Shown: piece after piece, positions 1 through 7,724 of the stretch
Numbering within the stretch: position 1 is the first letter of the stretch
Layout: each line of letters begins with the position of its first letter
The notes under the pieces: model-generated
The model's database searches: none
The model's input: only the letters and a program-made list of their open reading frames with translations
Told to the model about the DNA's origin: nothing
NCBI GenBank assembly: GCA_903867985.1
Contig: CAIPTO010000098.1
Location: forward strand, 1 to 50,167
From: an uncultured Elusimicrobia bacterium
Lineage (GTDB): Bacteria > Elusimicrobiota > Elusimicrobia > Elusimicrobiales > UBA9959
Direction of reading: 5' to 3'
Length of the DNA: 50,167 nucleotides
Program-made: the position numbers and the translations under genes

Positions 1-112
1 CTTTCAGCGTATGCCTCACGGCATACTGCCTTGCGCTTCGCTTGAGTTTTCTGCAACCTGTATCCTCGGAGGACTTTCACCTCCAAGCTTGGTTTCATGC
101 TGGGCACACAAT

Positions 113-146
113 AAAAGCCCCGCGGAATAATTCCGCGGGGCTTTTT
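113..146. terminator. Bidirectional intrinsic terminator
   Basis: A perfect palindrome with about 15-bp GC-rich arms (AAAAGCCCCGCGGAAT and its complement around one central base) is followed by a T run on the plus strand and by TTTTATT on the minus strand. It lies just past the 3' end of the minus-strand sigma-factor operon, so it probably ends that transcript and whatever enters from the left. Confidence 0.85.
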
Positions 147-150
147 CTTT

Positions 151-181
151 CCCCTGTACCCTCACCCCTAAACCCTGTCTT
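151..181. repeat. Single arm of a CCCTAAACCC-word repeat
   Basis: Degenerate tandem words (CCCTGTACCCT, CACCCCTAAACCCTG) fill the gap between the terminator and the stop codon at 184. The same words build both arms of the inverted repeats at 8.9 and 10.9 kb. Only one arm is visible here, so this may be a remnant. Confidence 0.55.
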
Positions 182-183
182 TT

Positions 184-882
184 CTACCAACCGTAACCCT
201 CCCCCGTCATCTGACCGAGCCGCTCATCAACGATCTTGGCTTTATTGGCTTTCCGGCTTTCAAGGTTCTTCTTGAGTTTGGCCAGGTCCTTTTCCATCCT
301 GCCTATCCTTATCTCCTGACCCTTCAGGCGCAGGTCAAAGAGCTCAGAAACCTTGGCCCTGAGTTCAGTTTTGATGGCAGGTTTTTCAGAGTCAGCGGCT
401 TTATCGTATTTCAGTCCCAATTCCTTGGTATCGAATTCCAGCGACAAGCCCCTGACGCCATCCTGCTCCATGCTCGCGTCCGCCTCAAACCTGGCGATCG
501 ACAGCATCTTGCCCCCCATCGCAAGGATCATCTTGTACTTGCCCGGAGCCGCGGTCCTGAAACCGGCCAGTTTTTCCGCGAAAACGGGATCGTGTTTTTT
601 AATTACGGACAAGGTTTCATCTTCCGACATTAAACCAGGGCCCCCCTCTCGCTCCCTCATGCCCTTCATTTCCCTCATATCGCTCATCTCATTCATCCGT
701 TTCTGATCCTTACCCCGTATACCTTTCGCCTCCGCTTTCAGTCCGGGCTGCTCAGCCTGGCCATGCCAGCCTGGCGCCTCGTCTATATCTTTAGCCTCAT
801 CCATTTCCTGCGCGGCCGCGTACATAGCCGGCATTACCGCCAGCGCCAGTGTCCCGAACAGCGTTATCAATTTCTTTTTCAT
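184..882 (-). CDS. Secreted Met/charged-rich protein of an ECF sigma operon
   Basis: A 232-residue protein of unknown family. Residues 1-24 form a signal peptide (MKKKLITLFGTLALAVMPAM, then AAAQ), so it should be periplasmic. Residues about 60-85 are unusually rich in Met, Glu and Arg (NEMSDMREMKGMREREGG). Residues about 190-225 are highly charged and likely helical or coiled coil. The start is supported by GGGGAGG seven bases upstream. It is the third gene of a minus-strand operon after an ECF sigma factor and a zinc anti-sigma factor, a position often held by small periplasmic stress or metal-binding proteins in known ECF operons. By analogy it could sense or buffer envelope stress or metal, but no conserved motif proves this. 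Confidence 0.8.
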   Translation of the reverse strand: MKKKLITLFGTLALAVMPAMYAAAQEMDEAKDIDEAPGWHGQAEQPGLKAEAKGIRGKDQKRMNEMSDMREMKGMREREGGPGLMSEDETLSVIKKHDPVFAEKLAGFRTAAPGKYKMILAMGGKMLSIARFEADASMEQDGVRGLSLEFDTKELGLKYDKAADSEKPAIKTELRAKVSELFDLRLKGQEIRIGRMEKDLAKLKKNLESRKANKAKIVDERLGQMTGEGYGW

Positions 883-913
883 ATATCCTCCCCTGTTATT
901 GCGCTATTAACCT

Positions 914-1387
914 TCAGGCGGCTTTTTCGGCCGCCCGATCTTTCTGATTCTCTATGTCAGCATAGCCGTAATCAAAATCCGTAGAAGAAGCGTAGACCAT
1001 ATCATCCTGAAGACTGTAGATGCCGCATTCCACGCTGTCCAGGCGCGAGTCCAGCTCACTCCAGCCGGCGGCCCCGCCTTTTGGCGCAAGGGTCTGGAAC
1101 GCCAGCAGGAACGCCGCGGTGACAACCCCGGCCAGGGCCAGGCGTCTGAACCCCGCCATAAACCGCTCTGCCAACGACGCGCCGCGGGCGGCCTGAACCA
1201 GCTCAAAGGCCCTGAGAGCCGGCGCCTCAGACCTGAAAGCCGAGAACCCCGCCGAAAGGTTTTTGAGCACGGCAAAATCCGCCGCGCATTCTTTGCAGCC
1301 GGCCAGATGAGCCTCGACCTCCGCGGCGGCCCCGGACAGTTCGCCGTAGAAGTAGAGTATGGTCTTTTCTTTATATCCGCAATTCAT
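914..1387 (-). CDS. Membrane zinc-finger anti-sigma factor (ZAS type)
   Basis: A 157-residue protein. The N-terminus has the zinc-binding anti-sigma signature: Cys3, then His27-x3-Cys31-x2-Cys34 (HLAGCKEC). One membrane span follows at about residues 80-100 (LALAGVVTAAFLLAFQTLA), then an acidic tail of about 50 residues outside the membrane. ZAS proteins hold their ECF sigma factor inactive at the membrane until a signal releases it; the partner is encoded directly upstream. The ATG at 1387 is preferred over an in-frame GTG at 1396 because AAGG sits eight bases before the ATG. The outer tail is short and has no recognised sensor fold, so the signal is unknown. Confidence 0.88.
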   Translation of the reverse strand: MNCGYKEKTILYFYGELSGAAAEVEAHLAGCKECAADFAVLKNLSAGFSAFRSEAPALRAFELVQAARGASLAERFMAGFRRLALAGVVTAAFLLAFQTLAPKGGAAGWSELDSRLDSVECGIYSLQDDMVYASSTDFDYGYADIENQKDRAAEKAA

Positions 1388-1505
1388 AACGTTCACCTTC
1401 TCGCTACACTAGTATAACGCGGCATGGCCGGTTTTTATTGCATCAATAGCCGTAAAAACACCTTACGCCTTTCCGCCGGACTTTTTATCGGGCAGCACTC
1501 AGATT

Positions 1506-2075
1506 TCAGTCTTTGCCTTCTGCCAGTTCCGTCCGCACTTTCGCCATCGCTCGCGACATGCGGGCCAGGACGGTACCTATAGGCACTCCCAGGATATCCG
1601 CTATCTCTTTAAATGACAGGCCGGAATAATGCCTCATCAGGAATATCTCGCGCTGGTCGGCGGAAAGATGATCAAACGCGGCCTGAAGCGCTGCGGCGCG
1701 CTCACCCTCCTCCAAAATTTTATCCGGCCCCGGTTCGCGGGAAGCCAGCATATCCGTCAGCGGGACCCCGTCCTCTCCTGCCGCATCCAGCGATTCTTCA
1801 TGACGGCGGTAACCGGAGCGAAAATAATCCATGGCCGCGTGGTGGGCGACGGTGAACAGCCAGGCGGAGAATTTTTCCCGCTCTCCGTAGAAATTAATTT
1901 TCTTTATCACCTTAATAAAGACTTCCTGAAGCAGATCGTCGGCCGCGTCGCGGTCGCGGGAAAGCCTGAGGAGATAGGCGTAAAGCCGGTCTTTATACCT
2001 GCTTATCAATTCGTCCAAAGCGCCGGTGTCGCCTTCTTTGAAGGCTTTTACCAGCTCGGCGTCAGCTATGTTCAT
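1506..2075 (-). CDS. ECF-family RNA polymerase sigma factor
   Basis: A 189-residue sigma-70 family factor of extracytoplasmic-function size. Region 2 lies at about residues 20-90, with DAADDLLQEVFIKV and the YFRSGYRR end. Region 4 lies at about residues 125-180, with LSADQREIFLMRHYSGLSFK and the helix-turn-helix EIADILGVPIGTVLARMSRA. GGAG lies upstream of the start. It is first in a minus-strand operon with its anti-sigma factor and a secreted protein, and diverges from the SpoIID-like gene at 2156. Such factors commonly activate their own operon, but no bipartite ECF promoter could be recognised with confidence in the short gap. Confidence 0.95.
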   Translation of the reverse strand: MNIADAELVKAFKEGDTGALDELISRYKDRLYAYLLRLSRDRDAADDLLQEVFIKVIKKINFYGEREKFSAWLFTVAHHAAMDYFRSGYRRHEESLDAAGEDGVPLTDMLASREPGPDKILEEGERAAALQAAFDHLSADQREIFLMRHYSGLSFKEIADILGVPIGTVLARMSRAMAKVRTELAEGKD

Positions 2076-2112
2076 CCCGCTCCTTTATATTTTTTGTTCA
2101 GCGCCCTATAAT

Positions 2113-2141
2113 TTCATACGATATAAAATAGATTCTATAAT
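2113..2141 (+). promoter_or_regulatory. Candidate promoter of the SpoIID-like gene
   Basis: A perfect TATAAT at 2136-2141 has a weak TTTCAT near 2113 at 17-bp spacing. The ATG follows 14 bases later with no Shine-Dalgarno sequence, so the transcript would have a leader of only about 8 bases. A second TATAAT at 2107-2112 makes the exact start uncertain. Confidence 0.4.
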
Positions 2142-2155
2142 TTTACCGGTCACAG

Positions 2156-4324
2156 ATGAAAAAAACAATTTTCCCCGTTTCAATGTTTTCGATCCCTCTT
2201 CTTGCGCTCTGCCTTTTTCCCGCCAGCGCCGCGGCCTCCGACTCCTCGCAGGCATACCGGCTCTACCTTGACGGCAACCTGTCAAAGTCGGCCTCCGCCT
2301 ATATGGAGCTGGCCGCGGCGACAACCGGGGCCATTGAGCCTCTTATGGACGCGGCCATGGTATACAAGCAACTTGGCCGCTACGCCGCAGGCGCCGAGGC
2401 TCTTGAAAAAGCCCTGCGGCTTGATCCCTACCAAAGCGACATTCTGTCGGAGCTGGGCTGGCTCAAGTTCCATCAGGCCGATTACGAGGGCGCCAAAGCC
2501 TGTTTTGAGCGGGCTTTGCGCATCCAGCCGCTGCACATCCGCGGCATCCTCGGCCTCACCAGCGTCTATTCCAATCTGGGAGATAAAGAAAAAACTCTGG
2601 AGTATCTGGGCCGCTACCGAAAATTGCGCCCGGATTTCGCCGGCGTGGACTATGTCATGGCCTGGAATTACATGAACTTTAAAATGTATAAAGAGGCACA
2701 GGAAAGCCTTATTGAAGCCCTGCGTAAAGACGCATCTTTTACAGAGGCGCGCCTGCCGCTGGCCGGCATCTACACCCGGGAAGGCAAGTTTAACGAGGCG
2801 TGGAACCAATATTACCGCGTTCTGGACTACGCTCCGAATCACCCCCTCGCCTCCAAAATGATGAAAGTGCTGGAAGGCAAACTTTCAAAACAGCCGGAAG
2901 AGATCCGCCCCCCTTTCCGGATCGTAAAGCCGCTGAAAATGGCGCCGGTCCCGGTTTTGGACGAGCTAACCAGCGCGGTCACGGTCCGCGTTGGAATAGG
3001 CACCGGCAATACCGGCAAACAGGGCAGGAATAATATCCTGAAATTTAAATCGTACGAAGGCCTGATAATACGGAGCAAGGCCAGCGGAAAGGTTTATGCC
3101 AGGATCCCGCCGGACGAAGTCTGGACAGCGGTCTTTGAGAACGGGAAAACAATTCTTAAGGATTCAAATGGCGCGGCTTTTGGCAGCTTCAGCGAGGCGT
3201 TGATAATCAGGTCCCGTAACCTGAAGCACGGCACTATAATTTTTGAAAACGTCCGCACCTCCCATAATCCCTGGATCAGATACTCCGACCGGGAATACCG
3301 CGGCCTGATGGAAATATATCCTATCGCCGGCCGCGGCCTGGGTATCGTGAATATTGTGGATATGGAAGTCTACCTGCTGGGCGTGGTCCCGAGCGAGGTC
3401 GCGGCCCAGTGGCCTTACGAGTCGCTGAAGGCGCAGGCGGTCCTTGCCCGCACGCAGGCCATTATACGCCGCGCAAGAGGCGGCACGCATAAGGCTGACG
3501 GGTACCACATGTGCGACGGAGAGCATTGCCAGGCTTATAAAGGCGTTATGACCGAGGCCAACACCACCGACAGGGCGGTGCTGGAGACGGAAGGAGAGCT
3601 GCTGACTTATCACGCCAAGCCGGCCTACACTTTCTACCACTCAAATTGCGGCGGCTATATCCAGGCCTCGTCGGAAGTGACTGGCTGGGGCGACTCACCG
3701 TATCTCACCACGCACCAGGATCTGCCGCCCGATATTGCCAGGCCTATTGATTCTCCCTGGAAGTTCCACCAGTGGATAACCGGTGATCCGCCCGCCAACT
3801 GCAATTATCCGGGCCGGGTGCGCGCCGCAGAATTCCGCTGGGTCCGCATCATCAAGCAGAAGGACATGGAATTCCGCATAAACAAAAACTACAATATCGG
3901 AACGCTGCTGGACCTGATCGCCCTGAAACGCAGCCCGTCGGGGAATGTTAATTCCCTGAAGCTGGTAGGCTCTAAAAAAACCGTCATCGTTGAACGCGAA
4001 CATCTCATCCGTAATATTCTGGGCTTCAGCTCTATAAAGAGCACGCTGTTCTTTATAGAAGTAAACCGCTTCAAGAACGGGAAGGTGCGGAACTATTGGA
4101 TCTACGGCGGGGGCTGGGGTCACGGCATCGGAATGTGCCAGTCCGGCGCTGCCGGCATGGCCGGGAAATACGGCAAAAGTTACCGCGAAATAATAGAGTT
4201 CTACTTCCCCGGCACAAAAATTAAAAAAATTAAATACGTTAAAAAAAAGTCCGCGGCGCCGCAGCAAACCCGGCGGCCTGCGGCGACGACCGCCGCAACG
4301 CCCCCCCTTCAGACGCCGGGTTAA
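2156..4324 (+). CDS. Secreted TPR-SpoIID/LytB-domain protein
   Basis: A 722-residue exported protein. Residues 1-26 are a signal peptide. Residues about 30-250 hold five or six TPR-like repeats (for example AAGAEALEKALRLDPYQSDI). Residues about 280-380 are a beta-rich linker. Residues about 400-690 form a SpoIID domain with the diagnostic LGVVPSEVAAQWPYESLKAQ, which contains the expected catalytic Glu, then CDGEHCQAY, YHSNCGGY and the C-terminal GGGWGHGIGMCQSGA. SpoIID of Bacillus is a peptidoglycan lytic transglycosylase. In non-sporulating bacteria, related proteins are thought to act in wall remodelling or division. The TPR fusion suggests docking to a wall complex. The C-terminal 30 residues are a low-complexity Ala/Pro/Thr tail. 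Confidence 0.9.
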   Translation: MKKTIFPVSMFSIPLLALCLFPASAAASDSSQAYRLYLDGNLSKSASAYMELAAATTGAIEPLMDAAMVYKQLGRYAAGAEALEKALRLDPYQSDILSELGWLKFHQADYEGAKACFERALRIQPLHIRGILGLTSVYSNLGDKEKTLEYLGRYRKLRPDFAGVDYVMAWNYMNFKMYKEAQESLIEALRKDASFTEARLPLAGIYTREGKFNEAWNQYYRVLDYAPNHPLASKMMKVLEGKLSKQPEEIRPPFRIVKPLKMAPVPVLDELTSAVTVRVGIGTGNTGKQGRNNILKFKSYEGLIIRSKASGKVYARIPPDEVWTAVFENGKTILKDSNGAAFGSFSEALIIRSRNLKHGTIIFENVRTSHNPWIRYSDREYRGLMEIYPIAGRGLGIVNIVDMEVYLLGVVPSEVAAQWPYESLKAQAVLARTQAIIRRARGGTHKADGYHMCDGEHCQAYKGVMTEANTTDRAVLETEGELLTYHAKPAYTFYHSNCGGYIQASSEVTGWGDSPYLTTHQDLPPDIARPIDSPWKFHQWITGDPPANCNYPGRVRAAEFRWVRIIKQKDMEFRINKNYNIGTLLDLIALKRSPSGNVNSLKLVGSKKTVIVEREHLIRNILGFSSIKSTLFFIEVNRFKNGKVRNYWIYGGGWGHGIGMCQSGAAGMAGKYGKSYREIIEFYFPGTKIKKIKYVKKKSAAPQQTRRPAATTAATPPLQTPG

Positions 4325-4327
4325 ACT

Positions 4328-4395
4328 GAATCCTGCAGCTCAATATGGATTTCATTTGGGGAATCTTGGCACAGAATTATTCTGCGGGATTCCCC
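4328..4395 (+). repeat. Short copy of the interspersed GAATCCTGCAG repeat
   Basis: The segment opens with CTGAATCCTGCAGCTCAA and closes with the nested stem GGGGAATC...CAGAATTATTCTG...GATTCCCC. The same order occurs in the full-length copies at 24843-25018 and, inverted, at 49914-50092. This copy lacks the second module of about 100 bp. It sits directly after the stop codon of the SpoIID-like gene and could fold as a 3' hairpin on that transcript. Confidence 0.75.
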
Positions 4396-4400
4396 GGGAG

Positions 4401-4433
4401 AAAAAGAAAAGGCCCTTTGAACTAAAGGGCCTT
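4401..4433 (-). terminator. Terminator of the Lys/Ala small-protein gene
   Basis: A 10-bp stem (AAGGCCCTTT / AAAGGGCCTT, 5-base loop) is followed on the minus strand by TTTTCTTTTT. It lies 26 bases past the stop codon of the 27-residue gene. A dedicated promoter on the other side makes that gene a one-gene transcript. Confidence 0.85.
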
Positions 4434-4458
4434 CGCTCACGAACTACAAGCGGACGAA

Positions 4459-4542
4459 TTATTTCCGTTTCGCTTTCTTCGCGACTTTCTTCGCGACTTT
4501 CTTTACGGCTTTCTTCACCGCTTTTTTAGCTTTCTTTGCCAT
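4459..4542 (-). CDS. 27-residue Lys/Ala/Val-only basic protein, histone H1-tail-like
   Basis: A very small gene. Its product begins MAKKAKKAVKKAVKKVAKKV and ends AKKAKRK: 13 Lys, 1 Arg and otherwise only Met, Ala and Val. The reading frame is supported by GGAGACAAC just before the ATG, a -35/-10 pair 35 bases upstream with 17-bp spacing, and a strong terminator just after the stop. The AKK/VKK repeats resemble the C-terminal tail of histone H1 and bacterial H1-like proteins such as chlamydial HctB. A role in binding DNA or RNA, or another polyanion, is plausible but inferred. The coding sequence is itself repetitive (GCGAAGAAAGTC twice), so length variation between relatives is expected. Confidence 0.75.
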   Translation of the reverse strand: MAKKAKKAVKKAVKKVAKKVAKKAKRK

Positions 4543-4576
4543 TGTTGTCTCCTTTACTTTTTAACACTGCTTATTG

Positions 4577-4605
4577 AGTTTACATCATGCATAAAAAAAA
4601 TGCAA
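4577..4605 (-). promoter_or_regulatory. Promoter of the Lys/Ala small-protein gene
   Basis: On the minus strand TTGCAT (4605-4600) and TAAACT (4582-4577) are spaced by exactly 17 bp, a good sigma-70-type pair. The spacer holds an eight-T run and the AT-rich flank upstream could act as an UP element. A start near 4570 gives a leader of about 28 bases containing the GGAG ribosome site. Confidence 0.55.
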
Positions 4606-4713
4606 TAGTTTTTTTATTTTTTATTTTATTTATTTCCCTCATTTTTATTTTAAAAAATCCGGGCCGAAGAAAAAGTCTCCGGCCCGGATCTTACGCCTGC
4701 CGCTCCGCCGCGC

Positions 4714-5715
4714 TTATTTAACTTCCCACGCGTCCGGGCCAGACAGAAGCGACTCCAGTTCATTATCTTTCGTATCGCCTATCGCCGCCACCTGTCCGTA
4801 ATAAAGTTCCTCGTACGACGGCTTCTGCGTCGCCCGGAACACACCGAGCGGGATTGGGAATTCAGGAGCCTGGAAGCCGCTTATCAGGTAGGCCATCTCC
4901 GCGTTAGTCTCGTCATAAACGGCCACCTCGTCCGGAACGGCCCCGGCCTTAAACTCCAATATCTCAGGCCTGAAGTTGTTAAAAGCTATGCCTTTATCTT
5001 TGTTCTTTCCGAAGACCAGCGGCTTGCCGTGCGTCACCCTTAGCACAGAGTCCTCTTTATTCTCCGGATCCTTGAGGGCGTCAAATTCTTTGTCGGTAAA
5101 TGGCACGCATTTCTGCAGGATCTCCACGAACGTAGTGCCTTTATGTTTGGCGGCGCGCTCCAGTATGGCGGTGGTTCCGGCCATATCGGTGTCTATGCCG
5201 CGCGCGACAAAAGTGCAGTCAAGGCCGATGGCGAACCGCGCCGGATTAAACGGAAAATCTATCGTGCCCATGGGCGAAGATTTGGTCTTAGCTCCCAACT
5301 GCGTGGTGGGGCTGGCCTGGCCCTTGGTCAGCGCATAGATGCGGTTATTGAACAGCACTATCTTCAGGCCGATGTTGCGGCGGATGGAATGCATGGTGTG
5401 GTTGCCGCCGATGGAAAGGCCGTCCCCGTCGCCGGTAATGACCCATACGGCCAGCTCAGGGTTAGAAAGTTTTACGCCCGTGGCGATAGCGCAGGCGCGG
5501 CCGTGTATGGAATGAAAGCCGTAGGTGTTTACATAATACGGGAATCGGCTTGAGCAGCCGATGCCTGAAACCACCACGTACTTTTCGTGCGGCAGGCCCA
5601 TGCCGGCCATAACCTTCTGCAGCTGGTTCAGTATGGCAAAGTCGCCGCAGCCGGGACACCACTTGACCGGGAGGGTGGAGGCAAAATCTTTAGCGGTAAG
5701 TTTAGCGTTTTCCAT
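4714..5715 (-). CDS. korB: 2-oxoglutarate:ferredoxin oxidoreductase, beta subunit
   Basis: A 333-residue thiamine-diphosphate subunit of a 2-oxoacid:ferredoxin oxidoreductase. Near the N-terminus WCPGCGDFAIL and GIGCSSR carry the Cys residues that ligate the iron-sulfur cluster in this family. GDGDGLSIGGNHTMHSIRRN holds the ThDP/Mg-binding GDGD motif. The enzyme oxidatively decarboxylates a 2-oxoacid to the acyl-CoA and reduces ferredoxin, or runs in reverse to fix CO2. The 2-oxoglutarate preference is inferred from the divergent sucCD neighbour and the two-subunit architecture; a broader 2-oxoacid specificity cannot be excluded. It starts three bases after korA ends, and GAGGGG inside the korA tail serves as ribosome site, so the two are co-translated. 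Confidence 0.9.
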   Translation of the reverse strand: MENAKLTAKDFASTLPVKWCPGCGDFAILNQLQKVMAGMGLPHEKYVVVSGIGCSSRFPYYVNTYGFHSIHGRACAIATGVKLSNPELAVWVITGDGDGLSIGGNHTMHSIRRNIGLKIVLFNNRIYALTKGQASPTTQLGAKTKSSPMGTIDFPFNPARFAIGLDCTFVARGIDTDMAGTTAILERAAKHKGTTFVEILQKCVPFTDKEFDALKDPENKEDSVLRVTHGKPLVFGKNKDKGIAFNNFRPEILEFKAGAVPDEVAVYDETNAEMAYLISGFQAPEFPIPLGVFRATQKPSYEELYYGQVAAIGDTKDNELESLLSGPDAWEVK

Positions 5716-5718
5716 TTT

Positions 5719-7569
5719 TTAATTTCCCCTCAGGATTTCTTTTATCTTGCCCAGAACTTCCTCGGCGTTCAGCGGCTGGCCCTGCACCTTGTTTAATCCT
5801 ATTGGCTCAAGCGCGTAAGCCGAGCGCAGCATCATCCTGAACTGTCCTGTGTTCTCCTCCGGCACAAGCACCTTGCGAAAGCGCCTCATGATGGTGCCAA
5901 GGTCCGCCGGGAGCGGATTAACGAACTTGATGTGTATGGCCGAGACGTTAAGCCCGGTCTTGCGGGCCTCGCTCACGGCCTGGGTTATGGCTCCGAAGGT
6001 AGAGCCCCAGCCGACCACCAGCAATTCGCCTTCTGCTGCGCCGTATATCTTTGTCGGAGGTATCTCCCTGACCACGCGCGCAACTTTCTCATCGCGGATC
6101 TTCGTCATCCTCTCGTGGTTCTCGGCGTCATAGCTTATGGCGCCTGAATTTTCCGCCTTCTCCAGACCGCCGGTGCGGTGCTCATAACCTTTCATGCCGG
6201 GGCTGGCCCAGGGACGGCCAAGAGTGTCGCTGTCGCGCATATACGGCTTAAAGTCTTCAGGGCGCGGCATGGGCGGCAGCTCAAACTTCGGCAAATCGCC
6301 GAGCTTCGGAATCCTGAACGGCTCGGAGCCGTTAGACAAATAGGAGTTGGAAAGGACTATAACCGGCGTCATGTATTTTACGGCTATACGCGCGGCCTCC
6401 AGCGTGGTGGTGAAGCAGTCGGCCGGGCTTGATGCGGCCATAACCACCAGAGGCGACTCACCGTGGCGGCCGTATACGGCTTGAAGCAGATCCGACTGCT
6501 CGGTCTTGGTGGGCAGACCGGTGGACGGCCCGCCGCGCTGGACATTAACAACGACCAGCGGCAGCTCAGCGATCACGGCAAGGCCGAGCGCCTCGATCTT
6601 AAGCGAGAGACCGGGGCCACTGGTGCCGGTAGCCGCCATACAGCCGGCAAAGGACGCGCCGATGGAGGCGCAGGCGGCCGCGATCTCGTCTTCGGCCTGG
6701 TAAACGACTACATCGTTTGCCTTATGTTTGGCCAGCGTGTGAAGGATCTCGGAAGCCGGAGTTATGGGATAAGAGCCGTAGAAAAGTTTGCGCTTCAGCA
6801 GCTTCGCCGCCGTGATAAGGGCGTAGGCCGCGGCCTCGTTGCCGGTCAGGTTTCGGTATTTGCCCGGAGTTACGGGGCTCTTCTTTATCTGGAAGCGCGC
6901 GTCGAATATTTCGGTTGCGTCCGCGTAGTTGCGGCCGGCTGTCAGCACGTTAATGTTGGCCTCGGCCAGCTCGGGAGTTTTTTTGAACTTTGTCTTTATC
7001 CAGTTGACCGTCGGCGCTAAAGGCAGCCCATACATCCAGTACATAATGCCCAGCATATAAAAATTTTTGCATTTCGCGATCTGGGATTTTGCGAGCTTAG
7101 AGTCTTTCAGCGCGCTTTCGGTCAGGGCGGTGACAGGGATGGCAATGACGCGATAATTTGAAAGAGTGTCGTCTTCCAGAGGATTGGCCGCGTACCCGGC
7201 TTTCTCCAGCGCGGCGGGCGTGAAGGCGTCAGAGTTGGTGATAATTACCGAGCCCTTATCTATATTCCTTATATTAACCGCCAGGGCCGCGGGATTCATC
7301 ACAATCAGCACGTTCGGCTTGTTGCCCGGGGTCAGAACGGATTCATCGCCGAAACTTATCTGAAAACCGCTCACCCCGCCGAGCGATCCCGCCGGGGCGC
7401 GGATCTCGGCCGGATAGTCCGGCAAGGTGCTCAGATCATTGCCCGAAATGGCGGTGGCGTTGGCAAACTGGCTTCCGACCAGCTGTATCCCGTCGCCGGA
7501 ATCACCCGCGAACCGTATGGTTACCGAGTCCAACTCGCTGACCTTTATATTCTTGGAGGATTTCATCAT
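5719..7569 (-). CDS. korA: 2-oxoglutarate:ferredoxin oxidoreductase, fused gamma-alpha subunit
   Basis: A 616-residue fusion. Residues about 10-190 are the gamma domain (RFAGDSGDGIQLVGSQFA; PAEIRAPAGSLGGVSGFQ). Residues about 240-600 are the alpha (pyrimidine-binding and transketolase C-like) part, with GSYPITPASEILHTLA, YQAEDEIAAACASIGASFAG and TGTSGPGLSLKIEALGLAV. No ferredoxin-like 4Fe-4S domain is fused, so electrons pass from the beta-subunit cluster directly to free ferredoxin, as in the KorAB type. GAGGTG lies nine bases before the first of two adjacent ATGs. With korB it forms a minus-strand operon divergent from sucCD, so succinyl-CoA made by one operon is substrate for the other. 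Confidence 0.92.
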   Translation of the reverse strand: MMKSSKNIKVSELDSVTIRFAGDSGDGIQLVGSQFANATAISGNDLSTLPDYPAEIRAPAGSLGGVSGFQISFGDESVLTPGNKPNVLIVMNPAALAVNIRNIDKGSVIITNSDAFTPAALEKAGYAANPLEDDTLSNYRVIAIPVTALTESALKDSKLAKSQIAKCKNFYMLGIMYWMYGLPLAPTVNWIKTKFKKTPELAEANINVLTAGRNYADATEIFDARFQIKKSPVTPGKYRNLTGNEAAAYALITAAKLLKRKLFYGSYPITPASEILHTLAKHKANDVVVYQAEDEIAAACASIGASFAGCMAATGTSGPGLSLKIEALGLAVIAELPLVVVNVQRGGPSTGLPTKTEQSDLLQAVYGRHGESPLVVMAASSPADCFTTTLEAARIAVKYMTPVIVLSNSYLSNGSEPFRIPKLGDLPKFELPPMPRPEDFKPYMRDSDTLGRPWASPGMKGYEHRTGGLEKAENSGAISYDAENHERMTKIRDEKVARVVREIPPTKIYGAAEGELLVVGWGSTFGAITQAVSEARKTGLNVSAIHIKFVNPLPADLGTIMRRFRKVLVPEENTGQFRMMLRSAYALEPIGLNKVQGQPLNAEEVLGKIKEILRGN

Positions 7570-7587
7570 CCGGAGGCACCTCTTAAA

Positions 7588-7690
7588 TGATAGTGGATAG
7601 TATTTAATGAATAGTGATCAGCGGTGGAAAATTACTTTCGGTTACCGACCACTGGCCGCTGTTCACGAACCCCTACTGATTATGGACTGG
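7588..7690. repeat. Word-type inverted repeat between korA and sucC
   Basis: The left arm has tandem variants of GATAGTG (GATAGTGGATAGTA, GAATAGTGATCAGCGG). The right arm read on the other strand gives GTGAACAGCGG and AATCAGTAGGGG, matching the left arm with 10 of 11 bases at GTGATCAGCGG. GTGAACAGCGG recurs exactly at 23620-23630. The element fills the divergent korA-sucC gap upstream of the likely sucC promoter. Confidence 0.6.
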
Positions 7691-7706
7691 ACTTACCTGT
7701 TCAAAT

Positions 7707-7712
7707 TATACT
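7707..7712 (+). promoter_or_regulatory. -10 box placed directly before sucC
   Basis: TATACT lies 12 bases before the ATG, and no Shine-Dalgarno sequence is present between them. If used, transcription would start about 5-6 bases before the start codon, giving an almost leaderless sucCD mRNA. Confidence 0.45.
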
Positions 7713-7724
7713 ACAAAATATATT

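Noticed and set aside
6463-7020. 185-codon open frame on the plus strand inside korA
   Set aside because: It is antisense to the well-conserved korA alpha domain, has no family features, and arises from GC-rich codon bias.
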